From JACMJL01 sp963791805 (GTDB lineage Bacteria; Bacillota; Clostridia; Clostridiales; Clostridiaceae): DNA of 64,000 nt. This document shows, one piece after another, positions 56,949 through 64,000 of the stretch; within the stretch, counting starts at the first letter, position 1, and every line of letters begins with the position of its first letter. The notes below the pieces were generated by a model. The model searched no databases and was not told the origin of the DNA. It saw only the letters and a list, made by a program, of their open reading frames with translations. A program made the translations under genes and the position numbers. The stretch lies in the NCBI GenBank assembly GCA_963791805.1, contig CAWBTU010000004.1:682001-746000 (forward strand), in the 5' to 3' direction.

Positions 56949-57024
56949 TGGCTGGGATGGCAGGATTCGAACCTACGGAATACCGCAGTCAAAGTGCGGT
57001 GCCTTACCACTTGGCGACATCCCA
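56949..57024 (-). tRNA. tRNA-Gln (TTG)
   Basis: Acceptor TGGGATG/CATCCCA, loop CTTTGAC (anticodon TTG), CCA encoded. Copy 1. Confidence 0.95.
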
Positions 57025-57086
57025 ATATTTCAATTGGGGTGAATTTACTTATAATTTCGAGTCAATTACGTGTTTATTAAATTTAA

Positions 57087-57163
57087 TGGGGTGGCCGAAG
57101 GGACTCGAACCCTCGACAACCAGAACCACAATCTGGCGCTCTACCAACTGAACTACGACCACC
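57087..57163 (-). tRNA. tRNA-His (GTG)
   Basis: Loop TTGTGGT (anticodon GTG), extra 5' G at 57163 as expected for tRNA-His, CCA encoded. Copy 1. Confidence 0.95.
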
Positions 57164-57169
57164 ATGTTA

Positions 57170-57243
57170 TGGAGCGGGTGAAGGGAATCGAACCCTCGTA
57201 ACTAGCTTGGAAGGCTAGCGCTCTACCATTGAGCTACACCCGC
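57170..57243 (-). tRNA. tRNA-Gly (TCC)
   Basis: Acceptor GCGGGTG/CACCCGC, loop CTTCCAA (anticodon TCC), CCA encoded. Copy 1 of three. Confidence 0.95.
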
Positions 57244-57306
57244 ATGGTTATTTTTATCAACAAAAAAATAATCAATACTGATTATAATTTTGTTTTAATA
57301 TTAACT

Positions 57307-57390
57307 TGGTGCAGGTGACAGGAGTTGAACCTGCACGCCGTAAGCGCTAGATCCTAAGTCTAGTGCGTCTGCCAATTCCGCCACACCTGC
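57307..57390 (-). tRNA. tRNA-Leu (TAG)
   Basis: 84 bases with the long variable arm of class II tRNAs, loop CTTAGGA (anticodon TAG), CCA encoded. Single copy in the window. Confidence 0.95.
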
Positions 57391-57405
57391 ATGATCAAAT
57401 TAAAT

Positions 57406-57481
57406 TGGTGGCTCACCCGGGAATCGAACCCGGGACACCATGATTAAAAGTCATGTGCTCTACCAACTGAGCTAGTGAACC
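57406..57481 (-). tRNA. tRNA-Lys (TTT)
   Basis: Same sequence as the gene at 56855. Copy 2. Confidence 0.95.
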
Positions 57482-57499
57482 CTATTAAAATTTGTTAAT

Positions 57500-57575
57500 T
57501 GGCTGGGATGGCAGGATTCGAACCTACGGAATACCGCAGTCAAAGTGCGGTGCCTTACCACTTGGCGACATCCCA
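57500..57575 (-). tRNA. tRNA-Gln (TTG)
   Basis: Same sequence as the gene at 56949. Copy 2. Confidence 0.95.
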
Positions 57576-57584
57576 ACTATATAA

Positions 57585-57661
57585 TGGGGTGGCCGAAGGG
57601 ACTCGAACCCTCGACAACCAGAACCACAATCTGGCGCTCTACCAACTGAACTACGACCACC
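57585..57661 (-). tRNA. tRNA-His (GTG)
   Basis: Same sequence as the gene at 57087, with the extra 5' G. Copy 2. Confidence 0.95.
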
Positions 57662-57679
57662 ATGAAAACAAATTTTAAT

Positions 57680-57755
57680 TGGTGCGCCATCAGGGGTTCG
57701 AACCCAAGACACCCTGATTAAGAGTCAGGTGCTCTACCAACTGAGCTAATGGCGC
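57680..57755 (-). tRNA. tRNA-Lys (CTT)
   Basis: Acceptor GCGCCAT/ATGGCGC, loop CTCTTAA (anticodon CTT), CCA encoded. Copy 1. Confidence 0.95.
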
Positions 57756-57760
57756 ATAAA

Positions 57761-57837
57761 TGGTGCGTCTTAAGGGATTCGAACCCCTGGCCCACGGCTT
57801 AGAAGGCCGTTGCTCTATCCAACTGAGCTAAAAACGC
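57761..57837 (-). tRNA. tRNA-Arg (TCT)
   Basis: Acceptor GCGTTTT pairs with AAGACGC with wobble, loop CTTCTAA (anticodon TCT), CCA encoded. Copy 1. Confidence 0.95.
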
Positions 57838-58079
57838 ATATTATTGTTATGTGTTTTAAAAAAACGCATATTGCTTGCAAATGCGTTTTACAAAAACGCA
57901 TCGACATATTGTGCATTCTAAAAATGCACTTTTGGCACGCATCTATAAAAGACACATCCCTAGGCATACATCCATAAAAGACATATCCCAACGTGCTATG
58001 TCAAAAACATAAACACATCTATTTAAAAAGCATAAGCTTTCTAAACCTAACTAATTAATAAAGCCCTATAAGCTTTATA

Positions 58080-58153
58080 TGGAGCGGGTGAAGGGAATCG
58101 AACCCTCGTAACTAGCTTGGAAGGCTAGCGCTCTACCATTGAGCTACACCCGC
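58080..58153 (-). tRNA. tRNA-Gly (TCC)
   Basis: Same sequence as the gene at 57170. Copy 2. Confidence 0.95.
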
Positions 58154-58158
58154 ATAAT

Positions 58159-58233
58159 TGGAGCGGAAGACGAGATTCGAACTCGCGACGTTCACCTTGG
58201 CAAGGTGACGCTCTACCACTGAGCCACTCCCGC
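58159..58233 (-). tRNA. tRNA-Gly (GCC)
   Basis: Acceptor GCGGGAG pairs with CTTCCGC with one wobble, loop TTGCCAA (anticodon GCC), CCA encoded. Copy 1. Confidence 0.95.
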
Positions 58234-58285
58234 ATTCCTATTTTGTGCTTAATTTTATTATTTAGTCTTTATCCTTTTGATAAAG

Positions 58286-58361
58286 TGGTCGGGGTGACAG
58301 GGATTGAACCTGCGACCTCATGGTCCCAAACCACGCGCGCTCCCAGCTGCGCTACACCCCG
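58286..58361 (-). tRNA. tRNA-Pro (TGG)
   Basis: Acceptor CGGGGTG/CACCCCG, loop TTGGGAC (anticodon TGG), CCA encoded. Copy 1. Confidence 0.95.
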
Positions 58362-58369
58362 TTGTAAAT

Positions 58370-58445
58370 TGGTGCGCCATCAGGGGTTCGAACCCAAGAC
58401 ACCCTGATTAAGAGTCAGGTGCTCTACCAACTGAGCTAATGGCGC
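58370..58445 (-). tRNA. tRNA-Lys (CTT)
   Basis: Same sequence as the gene at 57680. Copy 2. Confidence 0.95.
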
Positions 58446-58450
58446 AAATA

Positions 58451-58527
58451 TGGTGCGTCTTAAGGGATTCGAACCCCTGGCCCACGGCTTAGAAGGCCGT
58501 TGCTCTATCCAACTGAGCTAAAAACGC
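58451..58527 (-). tRNA. tRNA-Arg (TCT)
   Basis: Same sequence as the gene at 57761. Copy 2. Confidence 0.95.
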
Positions 58528-58740
58528 ATATTATTGTTATGTGTTTTAAAAAAACACATATTGTTTACAAATGCGTTTTAAAAAAACGCATCTTTGGCAC
58601 GCATCTATAAAAGACACATCCCTAGGCATACATCCATAAAAGACATATCCCACCGTGCTATGTAAAAACATAAACACATTTATTTAAAAAGCATCAGCTT
58701 TCTAAACCTAACTAACTAATAAAGCCCTATAAGCTTTATA

Positions 58741-58814
58741 TGGAGCGGGTGAAGGGAATCGAACCCTCGTAACTAGCTTGGAAGGCTAGCGCTCTACCAT
58801 TGAGCTACACCCGC
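58741..58814 (-). tRNA. tRNA-Gly (TCC)
   Basis: Same sequence as the gene at 57170. Copy 3. Confidence 0.95.
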
Positions 58815-58819
58815 ATAAT

Positions 58820-58894
58820 TGGAGCGGAAGACGAGATTCGAACTCGCGACGTTCACCTTGGCAAGGTGACGCTCTACCACTGAGCCACTCCCGC
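58820..58894 (-). tRNA. tRNA-Gly (GCC)
   Basis: Same sequence as the gene at 58159. Copy 2. Confidence 0.95.
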
Positions 58895-58977
58895 ATCCTT
58901 AAGTTTCAAATATGTTTATTTAATTATCATTTAATTTACAAATTCTATAAATTATACATTTGTTAATCAAAATCAAA

Positions 58978-59053
58978 TGGTCGGGGTGACAGGGATTGAA
59001 CCTGCGACCTCATGGTCCCAAACCACGCGCGCTCCCAGCTGCGCTACACCCCG
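58978..59053 (-). tRNA. tRNA-Pro (TGG)
   Basis: Same sequence as the gene at 58286. Copy 2; first gene of the cluster in the direction of transcription. Confidence 0.95.
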
Positions 59054-59166
59054 TTGTGCCTACAAAACGCTATGTTCCTGTGTTTCGGCGACATAAATTA
59101 TTCTACACGATATAAGTTCATTCGTCAATACCTAATTTATAGTTATTTATCATTTTATGCGAATTA

Positions 59167-59637
59167 TCATATGTTAATTATTGATGGTACTATATTTGAT
59201 TTATTTATTTCTATTATTGCCACACTATTAAAACCATTACGAGGTAATGAAGGACTTCCAGGATTAACAAAAAAAATACCATCTTCATAATCAATCTTCG
59301 ATATATGCGTATGCCCATAAAGAACTATTTCAACACCTAACTCTAGAGCCTTATATCTTAATCTTAATAGCCCATTTTTCACATCATATTTATGTCCATG
59401 GGTAATAAATATTAGCTTTTCTTCTTCTAATAATAGCTTTTCAATAGGTGTATTTCCTTGAAAGTCACAATTTCCTTTGACATTCGCTATTTTTCCTTTA
59501 AATTTTTTTTGTATTTCTAATACATCTTGTACATTATCACCTAAATGAATTATCATATCAACATTTTTAAGTTTTTCCATTGCTTTATCAATATAATACT
59601 TCTCTTTATGTGTATCACTAATTACACCTAATCGCAA
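59167..59637 (-). CDS. Metallophosphoesterase (YfcE/MJ0936 family)
   Basis: 156 residues of the small calcineurin-like phosphodiesterase family. The metal ligands are in LGVISDTHKE, IIHLGDNVQD, VKGNCDF, FITHGHKYD and LYGHTHIS. It hydrolyses phosphodiesters such as bis-pNPP in related proteins; the natural substrate is not known. It is the last gene of the rph-XTPase-phosphoesterase run, 27 bases after the XTPase gene, a common clostridial order. Confidence 0.88.
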   Translation of the reverse strand: MRLGVISDTHKEKYYIDKAMEKLKNVDMIIHLGDNVQDVLEIQKKFKGKIANVKGNCDFQGNTPIEKLLLEEEKLIFITHGHKYDVKNGLLRLRYKALELGVEIVLYGHTHISKIDYEDGIFFVNPGSPSLPRNGFNSVAIIEINKSNIVPSIINI

Positions 59638-59664
59638 TTAATTATTTCCTCCCAAAACAATACT

Positions 59665-60273
59665 TCATGGTTTTTCTATATACACCCTATCCAGTTCCTT
59701 CTGTAATTTTGCCAATGCGCGACCTCTATGACTCATTGAGTTTTTCATTTCTGAGCTCATTTCTGCAAAAGTCATATTATATTCAGGAATAAAAAACAAA
59801 GGATCATATCCAAAGCCATCTTTGCCAGCTGCTTCTTCTATTATATACCCTTCTACTTCTCCTCGCACGCTTATAATATTACTTTCGTCTATTATTAAAA
59901 CTAATGAACAAACAAATCTAGCTTTTCTTTCATCAAGCTTTTTGCCTTTTAATTCAGAAATTAGTTTCTCATTGTTTTTTTTAGAATTACCATGTTCTCC
60001 TGCATATCTAGCAGAAAAAACCCCTGGCTCACCACCTAGAGCGTCCACCATTAATCCCGAATCATCTGATAGTACCATACATTTCTCTGTAAGTTTATAT
60101 ATTTCATTTGCTTTTATAAAAGCATTTTCTTCAAAAGTTGTTCCTGTTTCTTCAACGTCTACATCTATGTTTGCTTCACTCAAAGAAAGAATGTCAAAAG
60201 GAAAATCTTTAAGTATTTGCTTTATTTCTTTAATTTTATGTTCATTATTACTTGCCACAATAAGTTTTTTCAT
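59665..60273 (-). CDS. rdgB: XTP/dITP diphosphatase (RdgB/HAM1)
   Basis: 202 residues; removes ITP, dITP and XTP from the nucleotide pool by hydrolysis to the monophosphate and pyrophosphate. The N-terminal loop is IVASNNEHKIKEIKQIL (SxNxxK). FEENAFIKA, LSDDSGLMVDALGGEPGVFS and GKDGFGYDPLF, with the final SHRGRALAKL, are family hallmarks. It starts 2 bases after the rph stop codon and is co-translated with it. Confidence 0.94.
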   Translation of the reverse strand: MKKLIVASNNEHKIKEIKQILKDFPFDILSLSEANIDVDVEETGTTFEENAFIKANEIYKLTEKCMVLSDDSGLMVDALGGEPGVFSARYAGEHGNSKKNNEKLISELKGKKLDERKARFVCSLVLIIDESNIISVRGEVEGYIIEEAAGKDGFGYDPLFFIPEYNMTFAEMSSEMKNSMSHRGRALAKLQKELDRVYIEKP

Positions 60274-60275
60274 TT

Positions 60276-61019
60276 TTAATCACCTGTCCCTATCCATAAT
60301 GAGTCCATTTTTAAGCAATCTTTTTGTGCTTGTATGGAATTTTTAATACCTTTTTCACCAAGTGCTAACAATTCATCTAAATCTTTTCTAGAAAATGGAC
60401 TTTCTTCTCCTGTACCTTGAACTTCAACAAATTGTCCTTCTTCAGTCATAATTATGTTCATATCAACTTTTGCGTTAGAATCTTCTAAATAGCATAAATC
60501 TAGTATTTTTTCGTCATTAAGAATTCCTACACTAACAGCGCTTACAAAATTTCTTATAGGATACACCTTAAAAGGGTTTTTTCTATGGATTGAATTAACT
60601 GCATCTACAAGCGCTACAAAGGCTCCTGTTATTGATGCTGTTCTAGTACCTCCATCAGCTTGAATAACATCACAATCAATCCAAATCGTTCGTTCTCCAA
60701 GGGTTTTTAAATTCACTACTGACCTTAGTGCTCTCCCAATGAGTCTCTGGATTTCCATTGTCCGTCCATCTATCTTTAATTTGGAAATATCTCTTGGTTT
60801 TCTTGTATTTGTGGATCTAGGAAGCATATTATATTCTGCTGTAATCCACCCTTCACCTGTTCCTTTTAAAAATGGTGGAACCTTTTCTTCTATAGATGCT
60901 GTACATATTACTTTTGTATCTCCTACTTCAATAAGTACTGAACCTTCAGCGTGCTTAGTATAATTTCTTATAATATTAATTGGGCGCATTATATCATTTT
61001 TTCTACCGTCACATCTCAT
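60276..61019 (-). CDS. rph: Ribonuclease PH
   Basis: 247 residues; a phosphate-dependent 3'-5' exoribonuclease that trims tRNA precursors, fitting its place beside a large tRNA cluster (perhaps by chance). It starts MRCDGRKNDIMRPINIIRNY and keeps AEGSVLIEVGDTKVICTASI, the RxxRSTNTRKPRDISKLKIDG-type loop (MLPRSTNTRKPRD), and WIDCDVIQADGGTRTASITG for phosphate binding. First gene of the three-gene run. Confidence 0.95.
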   Translation of the reverse strand: MRCDGRKNDIMRPINIIRNYTKHAEGSVLIEVGDTKVICTASIEEKVPPFLKGTGEGWITAEYNMLPRSTNTRKPRDISKLKIDGRTMEIQRLIGRALRSVVNLKTLGERTIWIDCDVIQADGGTRTASITGAFVALVDAVNSIHRKNPFKVYPIRNFVSAVSVGILNDEKILDLCYLEDSNAKVDMNIIMTEEGQFVEVQGTGEESPFSRKDLDELLALGEKGIKNSIQAQKDCLKMDSLWIGTGD

Positions 61020-61041
61020 TTCGTAACCTCCAATAATTAAG

Positions 61042-62019
61042 TTAAATATTAAATAATTCGTCTCGTTCCGGTGGCTGAACTTCTATTTGGCTACCATCAT
61101 CAGTCACCAGTACTCCATTTTTAGCAGTAACTTCTCCAATAATTGTAGCTTCAATCCCGTTTTTCTTAAATTCTTTCAAAAGTTGTTCCCCGTTTTTAGT
61201 TGTGATAAGCATACTTCCCGAGGAAATAAATCTCAATGGATCTATCTTAAATTCTTCGCATAATTTCTTAGTGATTTTAGTTAAAGGCATGTTCTTATTA
61301 TATACCTTAAAACCTGTATCGGAAGCTTTAGACATCTCCCATAGAGCACCCAAAACTCCTCCCTCTGTTATATCATGCATGGAGTTAACACCGAATTTAC
61401 CTGCTATTATTCCTTCTTTAACTACACTTAGACTTTCAATGTAATTTTTTGCTTCATCAAGCTCCCTTTCATCTAGAACTGTAGAAGCTCTGTCAGTATA
61501 TTCATTTGATAAAATTGAAGTACCCTCTAAGCATAAGCACTTTGTAATTATAATACTATCTCCAATTTTTGCTCCTGAAGTAGATACTGCTCCAAATGCC
61601 TTTGCCTTACCGATAGCTGTACAAGACACTATTATTCTATTAACTGCAGTTGTAACCTCAGTATGACCTCCAAGTATTTCAACATTAAGTTTTTTTGTTT
61701 CTTCATCTATTTCAGCCATTATCTCACTTATTTCCTTTAGTGTAGTATTTTCTGGTGCAAGTATAGTTACTAGAATCCCTACAGGCTCTACGCCACAAGA
61801 CGCAATATCATTACAGTTTATATGCACAGCAAGTTTACCTATATTCTTACTGGCACCTGTAATGGGATCTGTAGAAACAATGCATTCATAATTGCCATAA
61901 TTTATTACACTACAATCCTCCCCAATACCACTTTTCACCCTGACATCATCACGGCTAACACTTCTATTATTTTCTATTATTTGTTTTAATTCATCCCAAT
62001 CAAGTTTTCCAACTTTCAT
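61042..62019 (-). CDS. AIR synthase (PurM/HypE-like) family protein
   Basis: 325 residues with the PurM-type ATP-binding fold: SGIGEDCSVINYGNYECIVS, LAVHINCNDIASCGVEPVGI, VEILGGHTEVT and HDITEGGVLGALWEM. It resembles the AIR synthase-related proteins of clostridia rather than PurM itself (which lies in purine operons) or HypE (no hyp genes and no C-terminal PRxC). The substrate is unknown. It is 22 bases upstream of rph, and may be in the same transcript. Confidence 0.82.
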   Translation of the reverse strand: MKVGKLDWDELKQIIENNRSVSRDDVRVKSGIGEDCSVINYGNYECIVSTDPITGASKNIGKLAVHINCNDIASCGVEPVGILVTILAPENTTLKEISEIMAEIDEETKKLNVEILGGHTEVTTAVNRIIVSCTAIGKAKAFGAVSTSGAKIGDSIIITKCLCLEGTSILSNEYTDRASTVLDERELDEAKNYIESLSVVKEGIIAGKFGVNSMHDITEGGVLGALWEMSKASDTGFKVYNKNMPLTKITKKLCEEFKIDPLRFISSGSMLITTKNGEQLLKEFKKNGIEATIIGEVTAKNGVLVTDDGSQIEVQPPERDELFNI

Positions 62020-62100
62020 AAAATTCTTCCTTTCAAAAAAAAATGAACAAGCACTATTTTAATATTTTAATCATATTATCTATATAAGGATTAATTTTGG

Positions 62101-63516
62101 ATGGTGGGTATATTGAAGTATATCGGACATTTTATGAGAATCAATGTATTAACAAAAGAAAATATAAAAAATCAACTTTTCTTTTTTTCAAAAGAAACGC
62201 TCCAAAACACCATATTAAATTCTAAATGTGGAATAACAATTCCATCAAATGAAGTTAGAATTAAAAATATCTCCTTGAATGATATTAACATATCTAATTC
62301 AATTTCTCCACTTTTATGCATTTACAAAAAGGCAAGTTGTAAGCTAATTAACACTAACGATTCACTATTATGGAATGAAGAAAAGTTCAAAAAAGAAATT
62401 TGTATTACTGGTAATAGTTTAATGACTTTATGTCTTTTGGAGTTAGTTGAATACTTTCAAAGTTTTAAAAATTCGGATGAGAAAAAATACCTTTTAAGCA
62501 ATTACTATTTATTGATTGCTCAAAAACAACTTGATTTTTATATCTCTTACTTTAGAAATAGTGATGGAGTATTTGTGGACAAAACAGATTTATCAGATAT
62601 AATTACAAACGAAGTAAAATTTGAAGATAAAAATAAGAACTTCGATTTTGCCGATCAAGCTTTCTTAATGGCTGCACTCTACAAATATTATGACCTTTCT
62701 AACTCGAAAAATTGCCAAAATTATAAAAATTTTTCTTTAGAAATATTGGCTATGTTCCTAGAATATAAGGATGAGTTGTATGAAGCATCAATGAGCAAAC
62801 TTTCAAAGCTTTGTTTGGGCCTTCAAACCTTTTACAATTATTCAAAAAATCTTGATGCATTAAATTTGCTTATAGACCTTTCTGATTTAATTGATGACAA
62901 ATTTTCTGATGAAATACTAAATTTATCAGAAAAGAACCTTTCTGATAGATGCCTTGTGTCAATAAACTATTTTTCACTGTATAAAGTTACTGGAATAATA
63001 AAATTTAAAGACTACGGTGAAAGAATAAATAATAAACTTATAGAGCTTTATGATCCTGTCTCTGGAATCTTTTTGAAGGATAGCGAGAAAAAAGAGATTA
63101 TTTATTCCTGTGATGAAATAGTATTATACCTAATAACCTTGATTCTTCAATCAGAGCTAGATGAAAAGAATAATGATATTAATCTTATCATACTAGATGT
63201 TTATAAACATGTATTGATAAATTCTGGCATTATTTCCAGCTGGCCTGAAGCTCCATCCCTTGATGATGCAGAAAGATATGAAAACTTTTCTATGGATGAA
63301 AAAGATTTTCTTGATGATTATAATTTTAGAATGGAAAATATAGCAACACCTGAAAATTCAGAAATGGCACCAGTTTATTTAAAAAATGTAACTTTTAATA
63401 GAAAGAAAGCTTCCTTTGTTCAAAATAAATTTTCCTTCGATAGCACAAAAAATATGTTTATTAACTTTATCACAATTTCATTGTTTAAAAAAATTTCAAT
63501 AGATGCTTGTGATTAG
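62101..63516 (+). CDS. Unknown 471-residue mainly helical protein
   Basis: No signal peptide or membrane helix. The sequence is mostly helical, with spaced segments such as GNSLMTLCLLELVEYFQSF, FADQAFLMAALYKYYDLSN and CLGLQTFYNYSKNLDALNLL. This looks like the repeated helical hairpins of an alpha/alpha barrel (as in six-hairpin glycosidase or YyaL-type proteins), but I see no catalytic motif. The start is uncertain: the ATG at 62101 has no clear ribosome site, and a TTG at 62113 or an ATG at 62134 are alternatives. It is divergent from the PurM-like gene. Confidence 0.6.
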   Translation: MVGILKYIGHFMRINVLTKENIKNQLFFFSKETLQNTILNSKCGITIPSNEVRIKNISLNDINISNSISPLLCIYKKASCKLINTNDSLLWNEEKFKKEICITGNSLMTLCLLELVEYFQSFKNSDEKKYLLSNYYLLIAQKQLDFYISYFRNSDGVFVDKTDLSDIITNEVKFEDKNKNFDFADQAFLMAALYKYYDLSNSKNCQNYKNFSLEILAMFLEYKDELYEASMSKLSKLCLGLQTFYNYSKNLDALNLLIDLSDLIDDKFSDEILNLSEKNLSDRCLVSINYFSLYKVTGIIKFKDYGERINNKLIELYDPVSGIFLKDSEKKEIIYSCDEIVLYLITLILQSELDEKNNDINLIILDVYKHVLINSGIISSWPEAPSLDDAERYENFSMDEKDFLDDYNFRMENIATPENSEMAPVYLKNVTFNRKKASFVQNKFSFDSTKNMFINFITISLFKKISIDACD

Positions 63517-63596
63517 ACACATAATAATTAATAATTGTACTCTATCTGAAAATTTCAATTAAATAGATTATACACATTATTCTCCAAGCCAATATA

Positions 63597-63624
63597 ATAT
63601 GCTCCCCCAAAATGGGGAGTATAT
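63597..63624. terminator. Bidirectional terminator between convergent genes
   Basis: ATATGCTCCCC pairs with GGGGAGTATAT around a short loop, between the stop codons at 63516 and 63627. Confidence 0.65.
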
Positions 63625-63626
63625 TT

Positions 63627-64000
63627 CTAAACAAAGCTACTTTTTTCCTTTAAAATTATTTTTGAAAGTATTAAATTTCCTTCATTGTCGAAAGTCAAAT
63701 TGGTTATTTCTTTTCTCGAGCAAACTGCAATATTTAAATATACTAAAGGAATAATATTTGAATTTTTACTAAAACTACTTGAATTAACTTGATTTAAATA
63801 TATTTCGTAGTCATCTTTTCTTATTCTAGAATAAAAGTCATTGACTTCTAATGGCAAGCAAGTTATCTGAACCCCCAAGTTATTAGAAATACTTTCCTTA
63901 ATTGCTTGTGACATTTTTCTATTTTCAGTGTTATCTATGTAACTTAAGGTAATTTTTTCTTTATTATATTTACTACTTTGAAGATATTTTTCTCCTATAG
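63627..64000 (-). CDS. Peptide-binding-protein-like gene, C-terminal end (cut by window edge)
   Basis: The reading frame is open to the right edge, giving the last 123 or so residues. KITLSYIDNTENRKMSQAIK, then ESISNNLGVQITCLPLEVND and FYSRIRKDDYEIYLNQV resemble the conserved part of family 5 oligopeptide-binding proteins (xITLxY...xIQxxLxxxGIxVxL...DYD). The following tail is shorter and less typical than in transporters with OppBCDF, so it may be a diverged member. No transporter genes are visible on this side. Confidence 0.5.
   Translation of the reverse strand, partial: IGEKYLQSSKYNKEKITLSYIDNTENRKMSQAIKESISNNLGVQITCLPLEVNDFYSRIRKDDYEIYLNQVNSSSFSKNSNIIPLVYLNIAVCSRKEITNLTFDNEGNLILSKIILKEKSSFV

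Larger units (their letters stand above)
56855..57163. repeat. Lys-Gln-His tRNA block, copy 1
   Basis: The order tRNA-Lys(TTT), tRNA-Gln(TTG), tRNA-His(GTG) recurs at 57406-57661 with identical tRNA sequences but different spacers. Confidence 0.8.
57406..57661. repeat. Lys-Gln-His tRNA block, copy 2
   Basis: Second copy of the three-gene block at 56855-57163, with shorter spacers. Confidence 0.8.
57680..58361. repeat. Five-tRNA tandem segment, copy 1
   Basis: Lys(CTT)-Arg(TCT)-spacer-Gly(TCC)-Gly(GCC)-Pro(TGG), about 680 bases, repeated at 58370-59053. The long spacers (57838-58079 and 58528-58740) are also homologous: both hold CACGCATCTATAAAAGACAC, then CATCCCTAGGCATACATCC, and several AACGCAT fragments. 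The first has extra copies of these fragments. Neither spacer contains a gene that I can see. Confidence 0.9.
58370..59053. repeat. Five-tRNA tandem segment, copy 2
   Basis: Second copy of 57680-58361. The tRNAs are identical, while the spacers have diverged by substitutions and small indels (for example CATAAGCTTT against CATCAGCTTT), so the duplication is not brand new. Confidence 0.9.

Noticed and set aside
59012..59290. 92-codon plus-strand frame running from tRNA-Pro into the phosphoesterase gene
   Set aside because: Starts within a tRNA gene and overlaps a well-supported gene on the other strand.
61042..62019. HypE hydrogenase maturation factor
   Set aside because: It has the PurM-like fold but lacks the C-terminal cysteine motif of HypE, and no other hyp genes are nearby.

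Overview
The window is low-GC DNA from a spore-forming Firmicute, most likely a Clostridium. Signs of this are strong A/T codon bias, frequent TTG and GTG starts behind AGGAGG-type ribosome binding sites, an H-type small acid-soluble spore protein, a clostridial type I-B CRISPR repeat, a lysine riboswitch, 2-hydroxyacyl-CoA dehydratase and activase genes, and L-lactate dehydrogenase.

Layout. 1-3.7 kb: the N-terminal part of an HscC-type Hsp70, a chemoreceptor, and an unidentified gene split at an A AAA AAG heptamer. 3.75-12.1 kb: a six-gene operon for a membrane complex built like a group 4 energy-converting hydrogenase, but whose large subunit has lost all four nickel-binding cysteines (an Ehr-type complex). 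A tandem-MarR regulator is divergent from it, and palindromes lie just downstream of the operon promoter. 12.6-23.3 kb: metabolic and housekeeping genes (Y-family polymerase, LDH, SDR, glycosyltransferase, carbonic anhydrase, flavin reductase, oleate hydratase, tandem-GNAT acetyltransferase). The acetyltransferase has a long attenuator-like leader with small upstream ORFs. 23.8-26.7 kb: a lysine riboswitch in front of an amino acid ABC transporter. 26.8-28.3 kb: AzlCD exporter and a PilZ protein.

28.45-46.4 kb: a complete type I-B CRISPR-Cas locus. An array of about 137 repeats is followed by cas2-cas1-cas4-cas3-cas5-cas7-cas8b(cas11)-cas6, all read on the minus strand. Upstream of the cas promoter is a solitary degenerate repeat with its own promoter. 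The guide that follows it matches the DNA next to the cas -35 box at 18 of its first 20 positions. The two mismatches fall at positions 6 and 12, the bases that Cascade flips out, and a TCG trinucleotide sits where the PAM should be. This looks like a CreR-type RNA by which the effector represses its own operon, and it is the most interesting find here.

46.5-55.5 kb: YoaP-type acetyltransferase, GyrI-like proteins, a WYL regulator, an EFR1 ferredoxin, a 2-hydroxyacyl-CoA dehydratase and activase pair behind a possible attenuator, a pentapeptide protein, SspH and a diguanylate cyclase. 55.6-59.1 kb: 19 tRNA genes, with tandem segmental duplications. 59.2-64 kb: phosphodiesterase, XTP pyrophosphatase, RNase PH, a PurM-like protein, an unknown 471-residue protein and the C-terminal end of a peptide-binding-protein-like gene.

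Four genes (2929-3659, 8972-10748, 12591-13812, 16097-17339) are split by single-base frameshifts, each at a short homopolymer. These may be real mutations, assembly errors, or (for the first) programmed frameshifting. All calls rest on reading the sequence; no database search was run.
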